A stretch of DNA of 42,247 nucleotides from Oceanobacillus bengalensis (GTDB lineage: Bacteria > Bacillota > Bacilli > Bacillales > Amphibacillaceae). Location of the stretch: positions 1-42,247 of the forward strand of contig NZ_RBZO01000034.1 in NCBI RefSeq assembly GCF_003628445.1, in the 5' to 3' direction. The notes under the pieces were generated by a model, which saw only the letters and a list, made by a program, of their open reading frames with translations, was not told the DNA's origin and made no database searches. A program made the position numbers and the translations under genes. Below are positions 17,732 through 27,700 of this stretch, one piece after another (position 1 is the stretch's first letter; each line of letters starts with the position of its first letter).

Positions 17732-18571
17732 GTGTCGAAAAGAAAAAGAACATCTAAAATTGATAAGTGGATTAAAGAGGGCCGAGGAACTGGCAGTGGA
17801 GCAGATTATCAGCCTTGGCTTAAAATTCAAGATGTTTCCTCATTAGGTCGGTCAACAAGATTAAAAGGTATAAAAACCGGCAGACAACATGAGTTTTTAT
17901 CGGATTTGGAACGGAACTACTTTTATTTGACTGAATTTTCTGATGTTATTTTGGATATTCGTGAACAATTTCCTTTATTACCACAAGAAGAGACGATTAT
18001 CATTGCTGAAGAGCTTGGGATTAAACATCCAGCTGATCCAAAAACAGGCGATCCCATTGTTATGACAACGGACTTTTTATTAACAGTTGATAAAGGACAA
18101 GGTGTATTTGAAGTCGCTCACACTATCAAAATGAAAGATAAGCTGTTAGAAGAACGTGTGTTAGAGAAGTTTGAAATTGAACGGGAATATTGGAAGCGTA
18201 GAAGCATTAATTGGGCAACTATAACAGAGGAAGAAATTCATAAAACAATGGCTAAAAATATTAGTTATATCCATGATTATTTTGATATTCGTAGCTATGA
18301 TGTATATCAAGAAATGGATGACCAAAATATTGAGGATTTATCCATGTCTCTTATGAATCGCCTATTGAATAATTCACGAAGTATCCGTGAAATTACTAAT
18401 GAGTTTGATACAGATACACACTTACCTTTTGGAAGTGGTGTTACACTATTTTATCACTTGCTTGCTAGAAAAATCGTAGTCATTGATATGCAAAAGCCGA
18501 TTGATTTAGAGCAAACAATTGATATTAAGTGTATTGATGAAGGTAATTTAGAGAAGGTGAAATACGGATGA
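17732..18571 (+). CDS. tnsA: Tn7-like transposase subunit TnsA (endonuclease)
   Basis: Cuts the non-transferred strands at the transposon ends, working with TnsB to give cut-and-paste movement. At 279 residues it is close to Tn7 TnsA. The restriction-enzyme-like fold has its catalytic acidic and basic residues at E60 (LSDLE), D114 (MTTDF) and K133 (TIK), and the family landmarks IKEGRG, YQPWL, LDIREQFPLLP and LEKFEIEREYW are present. The start is GTG 17732. It overlaps tnsB by 4 bases (ATGA) and leads the tns operon. Confidence 0.95.
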   Translation: MSKRKRTSKIDKWIKEGRGTGSGADYQPWLKIQDVSSLGRSTRLKGIKTGRQHEFLSDLERNYFYLTEFSDVILDIREQFPLLPQEETIIIAEELGIKHPADPKTGDPIVMTTDFLLTVDKGQGVFEVAHTIKMKDKLLEERVLEKFEIEREYWKRRSINWATITEEEIHKTMAKNISYIHDYFDIRSYDVYQEMDDQNIEDLSMSLMNRLLNNSRSIREITNEFDTDTHLPFGSGVTLFYHLLARKIVVIDMQKPIDLEQTIDIKCIDEGNLEKVKYG

Positions 18572-20724
18572 TTTATATTAATCAAGTGTTTCAATATGTG
18601 ACCGATTCGACAAGGATTCGGGTAATTGATATTGAAGAACCACATGTCTATATTGTTAATATTGACACGAGTAGTGCTATGCCGAGGAGGGAGCTATATT
18701 CCAACCTAATTACAGATATGAATCAAGGAGAGCTACTTGCGATTAATGATCCATATGCAAAAGTGATTTCAGAAAGTGATTTAACAGAAGTGCAAATTCG
18801 TAAGCGCGAAGAAGATTGGGAAACTATACAAAAATACTGTGTCCCCAATATGCAAGATTTGCTCTACAAACGAGGAAGAGAAAATAAAATTCGTGAAATC
18901 GTTCGGGACAGCAACTTAGGCAAGACAAAAGTTAAAAAGTTACTGACTCGCTATTGGCAGAGGGGGATGACAAAAAACGCTATGTTACCCGACTACTCTA
19001 ATTCAGGTGGTAAAGGGAGAACAAAAGTCCTAACAAATGCAAAGGTTGGTCGTCCTAGAAAGATAAACATAAATAATGAATATCAAACCGGTATTAACAT
19101 TACTGACGAGGTAAAGGTCCAAATTGAGCACGTTATCAACAAGTACTACAGGATAAAGAATAATTACTCTTTACGAGATGTTTATAATTTCATGCTGCGT
19201 GACTTTTACTCTGATCGCTATAAGGAAAATGGTGAGCTAAAGTACCGTATTTGGGAGGCCACTCGAATTCCCTCGTACCATCAGTTTTACTACTGGTTTA
19301 AAAAGCTGGAAGACCCGAAAAAGGATATTCAGTTTCGTAAAAGTACAAAGGAATATGAATTGAAGCATCGTCCGATTTTAAGTGATTCTAAATCAGAAAC
19401 AAATGGTCCCGGTACTAGATTTCAAATTGACGCAACTATCGCAGATATTTATTTAGTCAGTTCACTTGACGTAAATAAAGTAATTGGGCGACCAGTTATT
19501 TATGCTGTACTTGATGTGTATTCACGCATTATTACAGGTCTTTATGTTGGGCTAGAAGGGCCGTCATGGATTGGTGCAATGATGGCTTTGGATAATATGG
19601 TTGCTGACAAAGTAGAGTTCTGTATGCAGTACGGAATTAATATTACACCTGAGCAATGGCCAACACATCATTTACCTGAAATTATTATCGCTGACCGAGG
19701 TGAGTTTGAAGGCTATTCGGTAGAGAATTTAATTAACAATCTTAATATTAAAATTGAGAATACCACAGCTTATCGGGGAGATTTGAAAGGGATTGTTGAA
19801 AGGAAGTTCCGTACATTAAATGGAAAAGTAAAGCAAAAAGCACCTGGGGCGATTCAAAAGGAATATCGAGAACGTGGTGATCAAGATTATCGCTTAAACG
19901 CTACGCTGAATCTAAAGGAATTTACATCTCTTGTTATTACGATGGTTTTGCATCATAACAAAAAAATCATTGATAAATATCCTATTGAAAAAGAAATGGT
20001 AGCTGATGGGCTAGTGCCAACGCCAATTAATTTATGGAATTGGGGTATTCAAAACCGCAAAGGAAGGTTAAGAACAGTTGATCGAAATATTCTTCGTCTG
20101 AACGTGCTTCCACGTGGAAAAGCGACAATTTCAAGAGCTGGAATCAAGTTTAAAAATCTTCTTTATGGTTCTCGTCAAGCGATTGAAGAGCAATGGTATT
20201 TGAAGTTGAAAAATAGAAGTTTAGAAATCGTTTATGATCCACGACACATTGAAAAAGTCTATATTCCCCACGATGAAGGAATAGATTTTGAGACGTGTAT
20301 TTTATTAGAACCTAGTCAGCAATATAAAGGTGACTTCCTAGAGGAAATTGTCTTTCAACAACAACTTCGGAATGAACTAGAAGAAATGGAACGAACAAAT
20401 CAAATTCAGCTTACAGTGAATACTGATGCTGCATTGGAAGAGATTATTAAAAAGGCTGCGAAGAACAAAAAACAATCTTTTAATCAACCAACAAGTAAGA
20501 AGGCTAAAATAGCAGCTATTCGTGAAAACAAGGATGTTGAAAAACAGTTAAATCGTGAAGCTGAAAAGTTTGATTTATCACCTAATAAGGTTAGTGAAGC
20601 AGCTGACGTAATCGACTTTGTTACAAAAGAGAAGATTGATGAAACACCACCTAAGAAATCAGGCTCACGTCTTATGGAAAAACTAAAGAAGAAGCGAGAT
20701 GAGGAATTTGGGAAAGACAAATGA
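18568..20724 (+). CDS. tnsB: Tn7-like transposase subunit TnsB (DDE)
   Basis: Binds the end repeats and performs 3' cleavage and strand transfer. The 718-residue protein has an N-terminal DNA-binding region with helix-turn-helix-like stretches, then an rve-type catalytic core. The core shows FQIDATIADIYL (first D), EIIIADRGEFEG (second D) and YRGDLKGIVERKFR (E), and AVLDVYSRIITGLYVG lies between. The C-terminal 100 residues are lysine- and glutamate-rich, the part that contacts TnsC in Tn7. It overlaps tnsA by 4 bases and tnsC by up to 26, so the three are translationally coupled. Confidence 0.95.
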   Translation: MIYINQVFQYVTDSTRIRVIDIEEPHVYIVNIDTSSAMPRRELYSNLITDMNQGELLAINDPYAKVISESDLTEVQIRKREEDWETIQKYCVPNMQDLLYKRGRENKIREIVRDSNLGKTKVKKLLTRYWQRGMTKNAMLPDYSNSGGKGRTKVLTNAKVGRPRKININNEYQTGINITDEVKVQIEHVINKYYRIKNNYSLRDVYNFMLRDFYSDRYKENGELKYRIWEATRIPSYHQFYYWFKKLEDPKKDIQFRKSTKEYELKHRPILSDSKSETNGPGTRFQIDATIADIYLVSSLDVNKVIGRPVIYAVLDVYSRIITGLYVGLEGPSWIGAMMALDNMVADKVEFCMQYGINITPEQWPTHHLPEIIIADRGEFEGYSVENLINNLNIKIENTTAYRGDLKGIVERKFRTLNGKVKQKAPGAIQKEYRERGDQDYRLNATLNLKEFTSLVITMVLHHNKKIIDKYPIEKEMVADGLVPTPINLWNWGIQNRKGRLRTVDRNILRLNVLPRGKATISRAGIKFKNLLYGSRQAIEEQWYLKLKNRSLEIVYDPRHIEKVYIPHDEGIDFETCILLEPSQQYKGDFLEEIVFQQQLRNELEEMERTNQIQLTVNTDAALEEIIKKAAKNKKQSFNQPTSKKAKIAAIRENKDVEKQLNREAEKFDLSPNKVSEAADVIDFVTKEKIDETPPKKSGSRLMEKLKKKRDEEFGKDK

Positions 20725-22393
20725 CATGGTTGTCTTAAAAGGGGATTTTGAGAAAGCTGTCTATAAGGAGCAATTTTTAAATGAATATACCAATAATCCT
20801 TTCATCGAAGCTCTTCCACCTATATTTAATGAGGATGATGTGCTGGAGCGATTTATGGTGACTCCACGAATTAGTGAGCAAGATAAATTAAGTGAAACGA
20901 ATATTCGTTATCACGTCTTAAAACGTGTAAGGAATTTTATCCAGCCGTTACCGATTCATTTCGAGGTAGAACGCCGATTGTCTACATTGATTCGGAGAGG
21001 TTACTTGGCGCGAAATCCATTAGATAGAACATTTCTAGAGCGTGTTCGGGTGTTACATGAATTGCGTGAAGAAGAGGAAACAGCTCATAAATATATAGAT
21101 GAACGACTAAATTATATTCGTTCAACTGCCGATAGCTTATCCATTATCGGTATTTCTGGAATTGGTAAAACAACAGCAATTGAACGTCTTTTGCTTATGT
21201 ATCCACAAGTGATCAAGCATGAAGAATACAAAGGACAACCGTTTAATCGAACTCAAATTGTTTGGCTTAAAATTGACTGCCCGTATGATGGAAGTTTATC
21301 TACACTTTGCAAAAGCTTTTTCAAAGCAATTGATGATTTACTAGGAACTCGATATTTAGAAAAGTACGGTTATTTGAACCGTGTGACATCGACAATGTTA
21401 TTGCACATGACATCGTTAGCAAGTATGTACGGCATCGGTGTTCTAGTAATTGATGAAATCCAGCACTTACTACATTCCAAAAATGAACAGGAAGAAATGT
21501 TAAATTTTTTTGTAACACTGTCTAATACAGTTGGCATTCCTACGGTTTTAATCGGCACTTCTAAAGCACAAAAACTATTCAAAGGAAACTTCAGACAGGC
21601 AAGACGGGCAGCAAGTGATGGAGCTATTATTTGGGATCGTATGGATGAAAATAGTGAAGAGTGGGAGTTTTTCCTAGAGACACTTTGGGAATTACAGTGT
21701 TTAAAAACCCATTCTGAGCTTACAGAGGAGACAAAGAAGGCATTTTATTATGAATGCCAAGGGATTACTGCTGTTGCCGTGAATCTATTTATTCTAGCGC
21801 AAGAACGAGTATTATTTGATGAGGACAACCCGGCTGAAATCATTACACCACAAGTGTTAAAAAAGACTGCTAGGGAAGATATGCAAACGATTCAACCAAT
21901 GATGACAGCTATTCGGACGAACAATTTTGCCGATATGATGAAATATGAAGATATTATGATTAACTTGGATGAAGTCATGCTGAATCACAAGCGAAATACT
22001 GAAATGACAGGACGTATTCAAGAAGCATTTAAAGAGCGCCAAAATACAATCGAGTATAAACGTCAAGACATGATTGGGAACTTAAGTGTTGAAGTGGCAG
22101 CCCTTGGTATTTTTGATAGTTTGAAAGAAAACGATATTAAAAAGCTCGCACAAAATATAGTTGAGGGAAATCCACTTGATACTGAATTTAATCAACTTAA
22201 ATCAGATGTGATTCAGCAAGCAATTGCATTAAACCAGCAAAGGAAGGAACAAAAAAGTAAACCAAAACCTCAAAATACCGATGTATTACCATTGTTGGCA
22301 CTTAGAAAGAAAGCATTAGAGAAAAAACAGCACCCATACGAATTGTTGAAAGCAAGTGGATATATTAAAAATCCATTAGAGGAATTCTACTAG
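20699..22393 (+). CDS. tnsC: Tn7-like target-selection ATPase TnsC
   Basis: AAA+ regulator that links the target selectors TnsD or TnsE to TnsAB and gives target immunity in Tn7. It shows NPFIEALPP near the start, Walker A GISGIGKTT, IVWLKIDCPYDGSL, Walker B VLVIDEIQHL and the sensor region IPTVLIGTSKAQKLF. At 564 residues it is the usual size. The first ATG lies inside tnsB; the later in-frame ATG at 20726, just after the tnsB stop, is an alternative start that removes nine residues. It runs directly into tnsD. Confidence 0.94.
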   Translation: MRNLGKTNDMVVLKGDFEKAVYKEQFLNEYTNNPFIEALPPIFNEDDVLERFMVTPRISEQDKLSETNIRYHVLKRVRNFIQPLPIHFEVERRLSTLIRRGYLARNPLDRTFLERVRVLHELREEEETAHKYIDERLNYIRSTADSLSIIGISGIGKTTAIERLLLMYPQVIKHEEYKGQPFNRTQIVWLKIDCPYDGSLSTLCKSFFKAIDDLLGTRYLEKYGYLNRVTSTMLLHMTSLASMYGIGVLVIDEIQHLLHSKNEQEEMLNFFVTLSNTVGIPTVLIGTSKAQKLFKGNFRQARRAASDGAIIWDRMDENSEEWEFFLETLWELQCLKTHSELTEETKKAFYYECQGITAVAVNLFILAQERVLFDEDNPAEIITPQVLKKTAREDMQTIQPMMTAIRTNNFADMMKYEDIMINLDEVMLNHKRNTEMTGRIQEAFKERQNTIEYKRQDMIGNLSVEVAALGIFDSLKENDIKKLAQNIVEGNPLDTEFNQLKSDVIQQAIALNQQRKEQKSKPKPQNTDVLPLLALRKKALEKKQHPYELLKASGYIKNPLEEFY

Positions 22394-22405
22394 GAGTTGA
22401 TTAAG

Positions 22406-22579
22406 ATGCTGCCATTCTTTACAGAACCATATCCAGATGAATTGATGTATTCGGCTATCGCACGTTACCACTTTTACAGTGGGAATATCGATTGCAAAGA
22501 TACGTTAGAAGAAGTATTTCAAAGTCGTTCAGTGATTCCGAGTATGGGTATTTTTGCACAACCCCTCGAAAATGGCTGA
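22406..22579 (+). pseudogene. tnsD: tnsD N-terminal fragment, cut by a Tn3-family insertion
   Basis: The first 46 codons encode MLPFFTEPYPDELMYSAIAR and RSVIPS, the start of a TniQ/TnsD protein. At codon 46 the sequence enters the Tn3-family terminal repeat at 22546 and the frame ends 34 bases later. The ATG at 22406 has TAGGAG 9 bases upstream. Joining this to 32911 restores VIPSIEIGSHFN without a frame change. Confidence 0.9.
22541..22545. repeat. Target-site duplication AGTAT, left of the Tn3-family composite
   Basis: AGTAT occurs here and at 32906-32910, directly outside the matching ends. Five bases is the duplication size of Tn3-family elements. Confidence 0.9.
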
Positions 22580-22781
22580 TTCAGAATTATCCAAATACGA
22601 CTCCTGTGTTTAATCACCCAATGCAGCAGTAAGGGCGCTTGTTATTAAACAATCGCGCCCTATAATGGAATATTACATTAGTTTTTATTAGCTGGTTTCG
22701 TTTAACAAGAACCATGCATAATTCTGTTTAAGGCTTGTCTATATTTATAAAAAAGACTGCTCCAATTTAGTAGCAGTCTTT
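22546..22781 (+). repeat. Left 236-bp inverted arm of the Tn3-family composite
   Basis: Starts GGGTATTTTTGCACAACCCC. It also carries AGGGCGCTTGTT with its inverse AACAATCGCGCCCT and a terminator-like hairpin around AAGACTGCT/AGCAGTCTT at its inner edge. By eye it differs at one base from the inverted copy at 32670-32905. Confidence 0.92.
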
Positions 22782-22816
22782 CATATTGGTATCCTCTTAA
22801 TGTTTATAGAAATCGC

Positions 22817-23689
22817 TTATTTATTGAAAAAATGAGTGATACTTTTGCGAATTGAAGTTGGTTTTCTACCAATCAAATCTTCTAAATCACTGGAAGCGTT
22901 CCCCTCATTTCCATCGGCTATTGAATTGTAAAGAGCAATTTGAAAATGAGCAAAACCTTCAGGAACGCCAGAATTAACCATTCTCTCTAGAGCTTCAGAG
23001 TCTGACATAGACTGATGAGTTACGTTTTTTCCTGAAACATCCGAAAGAATGTTAGCAAGTTCATCATAATTCCAAGTTTCAGATGATGCTAATTCATAAA
23101 CTTTATCTTCATGTCCTTCTCCAGCCAGAACGGTTGCTGCTGCTAAAGCAAGGTCATTTCGTTCTACTGTATTAACTTTACCTTTTCCAGCAGAAGTCAC
23201 GATTACTCCACTATCAACAAACGATTGAAGGCTCTCATTAACAAACACTTCTTGATAAAAAGCATTTCTTAAAATCGTAGTTGAAAGACCTGAAGCACGA
23301 AGGGTATATTCAGTTGCTGAATGAACATCTCCAAGTGGAGGAAATGCCCCCTTATCAACAGCAGCAAAACTTGTATAAAGAAGGTGTTTTACTCCTGCCT
23401 TTTTAGCTGCCTCAATAGCATCAACGTGTTTGCGAATACGTACTACCGAGTCGTCTTGTGGTGTTGATATTAGAAGCAACTTAGAAGCTCCAGCAAATGC
23501 TTTTTCCAGAGATGAAGGGTCATCATAATCCCCATATCGAACTTCTATTCCTTGGTCAGCAAATTTAGATGCTTTTTCAACGTTTCGAACACTAACAGCG
23601 ATTTGATTTGCAGGTACTTTTTCAAGTAAATGTTGGACAACCAATTGTCCTAATTCTCCTGTTGCCCCAGTAATTACGATTTTTGACAT
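22817..23689 (-). CDS. NmrA-like NAD(P)H-binding oxidoreductase (quinone reductase type)
   Basis: Atypical short-chain dehydrogenase, probably an NADPH-dependent quinone or aldehyde-type reductase like QOR2/YtfG. It opens SKIVITGATGELGQLV, with the GxxGxxG nucleotide loop, and contains RYGDYDDPSSLEKAF, LLLISTPQ and LLYTSFAAVDK; the SDR tyrosine motif is not conserved, as usual in this group. About 290 residues is normal. I start it at the second in-frame ATG (23689), 11 bases after GGAG on the minus strand. It is divergent from the HxlR regulator, a pairing typical of electrophile-responsive systems. The substrate is inferred only. Confidence 0.85.
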   Translation of the reverse strand: MSKIVITGATGELGQLVVQHLLEKVPANQIAVSVRNVEKASKFADQGIEVRYGDYDDPSSLEKAFAGASKLLLISTPQDDSVVRIRKHVDAIEAAKKAGVKHLLYTSFAAVDKGAFPPLGDVHSATEYTLRASGLSTTILRNAFYQEVFVNESLQSFVDSGVIVTSAGKGKVNTVERNDLALAAATVLAGEGHEDKVYELASSETWNYDELANILSDVSGKNVTHQSMSDSEALERMVNSGVPEGFAHFQIALYNSIADGNEGNASSDLEDLIGRKPTSIRKSITHFFNK

Positions 23690-23839
23690 AAACAAGTCAT
23701 CTCCTATTTATATAATTTTTTGTATGTTGGATTTTTAAGCATAGTCATATATTATATCAGTAGGCATTTTTTTTAAAGTAGGCACATTTTTATAACATAG
23801 TCACAAAAATAGTACTATTAGGAAGGAGAGGTATTTATC

Positions 23840-24307
23840 ATGGCACGAACATTGTTTCAAGGTGAACCTCCAGAGGAACAAATAGAGGTTTGTCCGGTTA
23901 CAGAAACTCAAAACATAATTGCAGGGAGATGGAAACTCATTATTCTATGGCATTTAAGTAAACAGACAAGAAGATTTGGTGAACTTCAAAAATTGGCACC
24001 CGGTATTTCAAAAGGAATACTAACACGTCAGTTACGAGAACTGGAAGATGATCAAATGGTTCACAGAGAAGTATATAAAGAGGTTCCTCCCAAAGTAGAA
24101 TACTCACTAACACCAAAAGGGAAAAGCTTTATCCCTGTACTGGATATTATGGGTGAGTGGGGGAAAAACATAGGAAGAGTAACAAAAAAGAACTCAAGCC
24201 CGTCACCAAAGATTAAGAAAAACGTGCTAGAGCATATCTGCTCTAGCACGTTTTTCTTAATTGTATTTTCAACTGATTTCCCATTATTCAAGAATTTGGC
24301 CCTATAG
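23840..24307 (+). CDS. HxlR-family transcriptional regulator with an extended C-terminus
   Basis: Winged-helix regulator of the HxlR/YodB/HypR type. Cysteine C19 in EVCPVTETQNIIAGRWK sits where related regulators sense electrophiles or disulfide stress. The helix region RRFGELQKLAPGISKGILTRQLRELEDD and wing VPPKVEYSLTPKGKSF are intact. The family normally ends after about 115-125 residues; here the last 35 or so are translated from a 50-base perfect hairpin and flanking DNA, so the tail is probably a read-through acquired when cargo was joined to transposon sequence. Start ATG has GGAGAGG upstream. It likely controls the divergent reductase. Confidence 0.85.
   Translation: MARTLFQGEPPEEQIEVCPVTETQNIIAGRWKLIILWHLSKQTRRFGELQKLAPGISKGILTRQLRELEDDQMVHREVYKEVPPKVEYSLTPKGKSFIPVLDIMGEWGKNIGRVTKKNSSPSPKIKKNVLEHICSSTFFLIVFSTDFPLFKNLAL
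24212..24261 (+). terminator. Perfect 23-bp hairpin inside the 3' end of the regulator gene
   Basis: Two exactly inverse 23-base arms enclose TATC. The core reads ACGTGCTAGAGCA and TGCTCTAGCACGT, followed by TTTTTCTT. It looks like a bidirectional terminator that lies within the open reading frame rather than after it. Confidence 0.75.
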
Positions 24308-24317
24308 CGGAAGGTAC

Positions 24318-24737
24318 TTACCTGTCACCGCTCCACTTTTTCAGGGCTTCCAATCCTACCTCAAAGTCACTTTTCGATAACATTTTTTCAATGGTTCCCT
24401 CTTTCAGTTCATTGGCCAAGTCTAAAATATCGGTAACGGCCTGTTTCCATTCACTCACCTGATTTTGAAGCCGTTGCAGTTCCTGCTGTTGCGCCGACGA
24501 TAAATCCGTTTCCTGTTGCCACTTGACGAGTTGCCTTTCGTAGATCGGCGCAAATTCAAGCTGTTCCGTGTAGGATCGGATGACACGGTTGACTGTGGCA
24601 TCGTCTAATATATGCGGTTTAGAACGGGCTGCCAACAAATTATCGTATTGTTCTTGTGCGGTTTCCATTTGCCCATCAATCATGCTGGCAATTAGGGGTA
24701 AGTTACTTATGGGCTGCCAATTAGGTTCCGGTTTCAT
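24318..24737 (-). CDS. Small helical protein accompanying tnpA
   Basis: A 139-residue protein of unknown function. Most of it is predicted helix, with a likely coiled coil at LVKWQQETDLSSAQQQELQR and the following stretch of Q, E, L and K residues. It is encoded 32 bases downstream of tnpA on the same strand, so it is probably cotranscribed. Similar short genes accompany tnpA in some Firmicutes Tn3-family elements as I recall, but I cannot name a function. The end at 24318 is close to the edge of the regulator cargo. Confidence 0.65.
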   Translation of the reverse strand: MKPEPNWQPISNLPLIASMIDGQMETAQEQYDNLLAARSKPHILDDATVNRVIRSYTEQLEFAPIYERQLVKWQQETDLSSAQQQELQRLQNQVSEWKQAVTDILDLANELKEGTIEKMLSKSDFEVGLEALKKWSGDR

Positions 24738-24769
24738 TGATTCTCACCTTTCCTTCGAATGGATATGAA

Positions 24770-27700
24770 TTATTCATTCGGAATAACCTCCAATTGAGCC
24801 AACTCTTGGATAATGGCATCCATGTTAACGGATTCCGGATATTTGTTAAATTCGTAATGCCCGTAAAAATTAATATGCTGCCATGCAACGGGGGAAATGC
24901 GTTTCAATACATCTGAATTGAGGGCTTCCCTGTCTCTGTATTCTAGCATATTGGATAATAGACTGGCATTGTAAAAAATGATGCAATTGGCGATGAGACG
25001 ACTGCATTCGTCCCAAATTTGTTGGTCTTGTTCTGTTTTGAAACGGAGTTTACCAAAGTTCGCATAGGATACGGCTCGCTTTAATTTATGATAACTTTCA
25101 CCCCGATTCAGGGTACGTTGCACATTTTGACGTAGGGGTGGGGAGTCTATATAATTCAGAAGGTACAAACTCTTGATGATGTTATCGTACTCCCACAAGG
25201 CCCGCTTGGTTTTGTTTTTGCGGGCGTAAGCACTTAGTTTACCAATGATAATACTCTGTGTTGTAGATTTCAATGCAAGTGACAATAGAATACGCTGGAT
25301 ATTGTCCCATTCCTCAATAATCAGCTTCGTATTGATTTTTCGAACAGGTTTGATGAGGACATCCCCGTATTGGCTCGGGTGTTTGAATCCGTATAACGAC
25401 TTGCTCACGGTACGATAGATATCCTTGTAGCGGGGCGCAAAATCATAATCAAAAGAGTGAAGAATGGCGAAATTCACTTCATTGGTTCCATGGGTGTCGG
25501 TGGAATGCACATCCGGTCGGATATCGGTTGTATTGTTGTATAAAATATCGAACACGTAATGACTTTCATGCTCATTTGCGCCAATGACTCGGGCATTGAT
25601 GGGAATATGATTGGCCACCGCTGTATAGGAAACGATCCCCTTATTTAAGCCGAAATATTTGGGGGAATGACGGGAGCGCATCGTATGGATCCTCGTCTCA
25701 AATTTCTGTCCGTCACTGCTCGAATGAATGACCTCATTAATGTCAAAGTGGTGAAAAATCGGCAGCCTTCGAACAGCATTACTGATGCGATCATTGGCTT
25801 CTTTTAAGGTCTCCAATCGTATAAAGTTCTCAGATGTAGCCGCAAGCAGGGGATAACCGATGTCGGAGATTTCACCCATTCTCCCCAACCCCATATTGGT
25901 GCCCCAAGCAATCAGACAAGCAATTAAAACCCGATCATCCCTGGCTCGTTTCGCATAACGCCCCAAGATATGATCAAATGCCTCTATAAATTGACAATGT
26001 TGATTTGCATAGTGCAGAACACTGCCAATGTCAATAGAGTTCAACGCATCAAAAAAGGAGTGGTTGATGGTTTCTGTTTCCCGTGTATTTGAAAGTATCC
26101 AGCGATTATTTGCGCGATGTTTTTTGATATGTTCATTTTCCCCCGACGCAATCCGTTGGTTCACTTCCGTCATTCTGGCTTCAAGTCTCTGTTCCAGTTT
26201 CGTTAAATGATCGTGAATGGGTTGGTTGGTATTTGTCAGACCGGCATTGGCCAATAATGTTTCTTTTTGTTGCCACTGCCTGTCATCAATTAGATCGTCC
26301 TCAAAACTTCGGAATCGGATACTGTCACGGCAAAAAATATCCCCTGCTTCCAAGCGATTTCGTAAAAGACGGTAAATCAAAAACTCATAACGATCCACCG
26401 ATAACGTTTTCTGTCCTTCGGCATCCTTTTGATAGATATAACGTTTGACACCTTCCGATAGGAATCGACGGGGTAAACGATCGGAAGAGTACTGCCCCAA
26501 TGATTTATTTTGACGAAAAACCCATTTCATGAAATCAATGGCTTCTATTAGTGGATCATTCCTTGAAGGGGCTGCAAAATCCACTGTGAGTAACAAAGGC
26601 CGCAATTGTCGCTTGAATTGGCCGGACAGCTGATCAATATGTTCCCATTGGAGAGCCGTTGCATCCCATTTTGTATTCTTTATAATTTGATTTGCAAGAC
26701 TTGAAAGCTTTTGGCGTTCAAGAATGGAAAAAGCCTTCTTTTGAATGTCATGAAAGGGGGTGTCCGCTGCAATGCTGTCATCGGTCAATAATTTTAAAAC
26801 TTCGCCGGCCTTTTTCATGTTTTGATGATTTTGGGTATAGTGTTCATACACTTGGTCTTTGGCAGACGACTTCGCTTCATCCATATAGTGTCTGATGTTG
26901 TATATCAAGGTATTGATGAGATTGTCATTCATCCGTTGATAACGATAGGAGACATAACATAAGAGATAAGTGTAAACCATCCATTCGTCAAGCCTTTTCA
27001 GTCTGAAAACCGAGTAATAGTCAACCAGTGAGGCATAGTATTTAATGCCTTCATTCGAAATTCCTAACTTGGGTAACAAGGTTTGGGCAAGTAGGTAAAG
27101 GGGCTGAATCTGCAAACCCCGTTCAATCTCATATTTGATTTCCTTCAGTTTAAAATCTTTGGGCTCACGCTTGAGTCGTGTTATTTCATACAAGCCTTCC
27201 GTGTCTGAAAGTAATTCCTTTAGGGATTGAATATCAGCCTTTTTTAAACGATTCTGCATTATGGTGATTAATCGATGCTGTTCAAAGGTGATGGCCTGTC
27301 CGACCGTATCCTGTATAAAGCTATATCCCGGTACTACGATACGATGTTCAAACAAATGATTCATGATTTCACGGAAGATAAAAATCGGTTTACTTGAAAC
27401 GGTTGCGGCTTGCCGGGCCTTTTTTTCGATTTGGCTTCGTTCTTCTTCTCCACAATGACGATAGCCGAACAGTGCAAGAATCAATTGCTGCTGCTTTAAA
27501 CGGGCGTCCTTGCCAATTGAACTCAGATCAACGATCTTCCGACCGCTGAAATGTTCCTCCAGCACGTGTTGAAGGTCATCGGACACTTCATGTAGATCAA
27601 AGGTAAAAAACAGATGCTTGACCTTAAAGTAACCCAGTTGCAACACAAAATAAGCCTTGGACTTTACTGAATGTAATCTTTGCAGCAACTCTTTTTCGGG

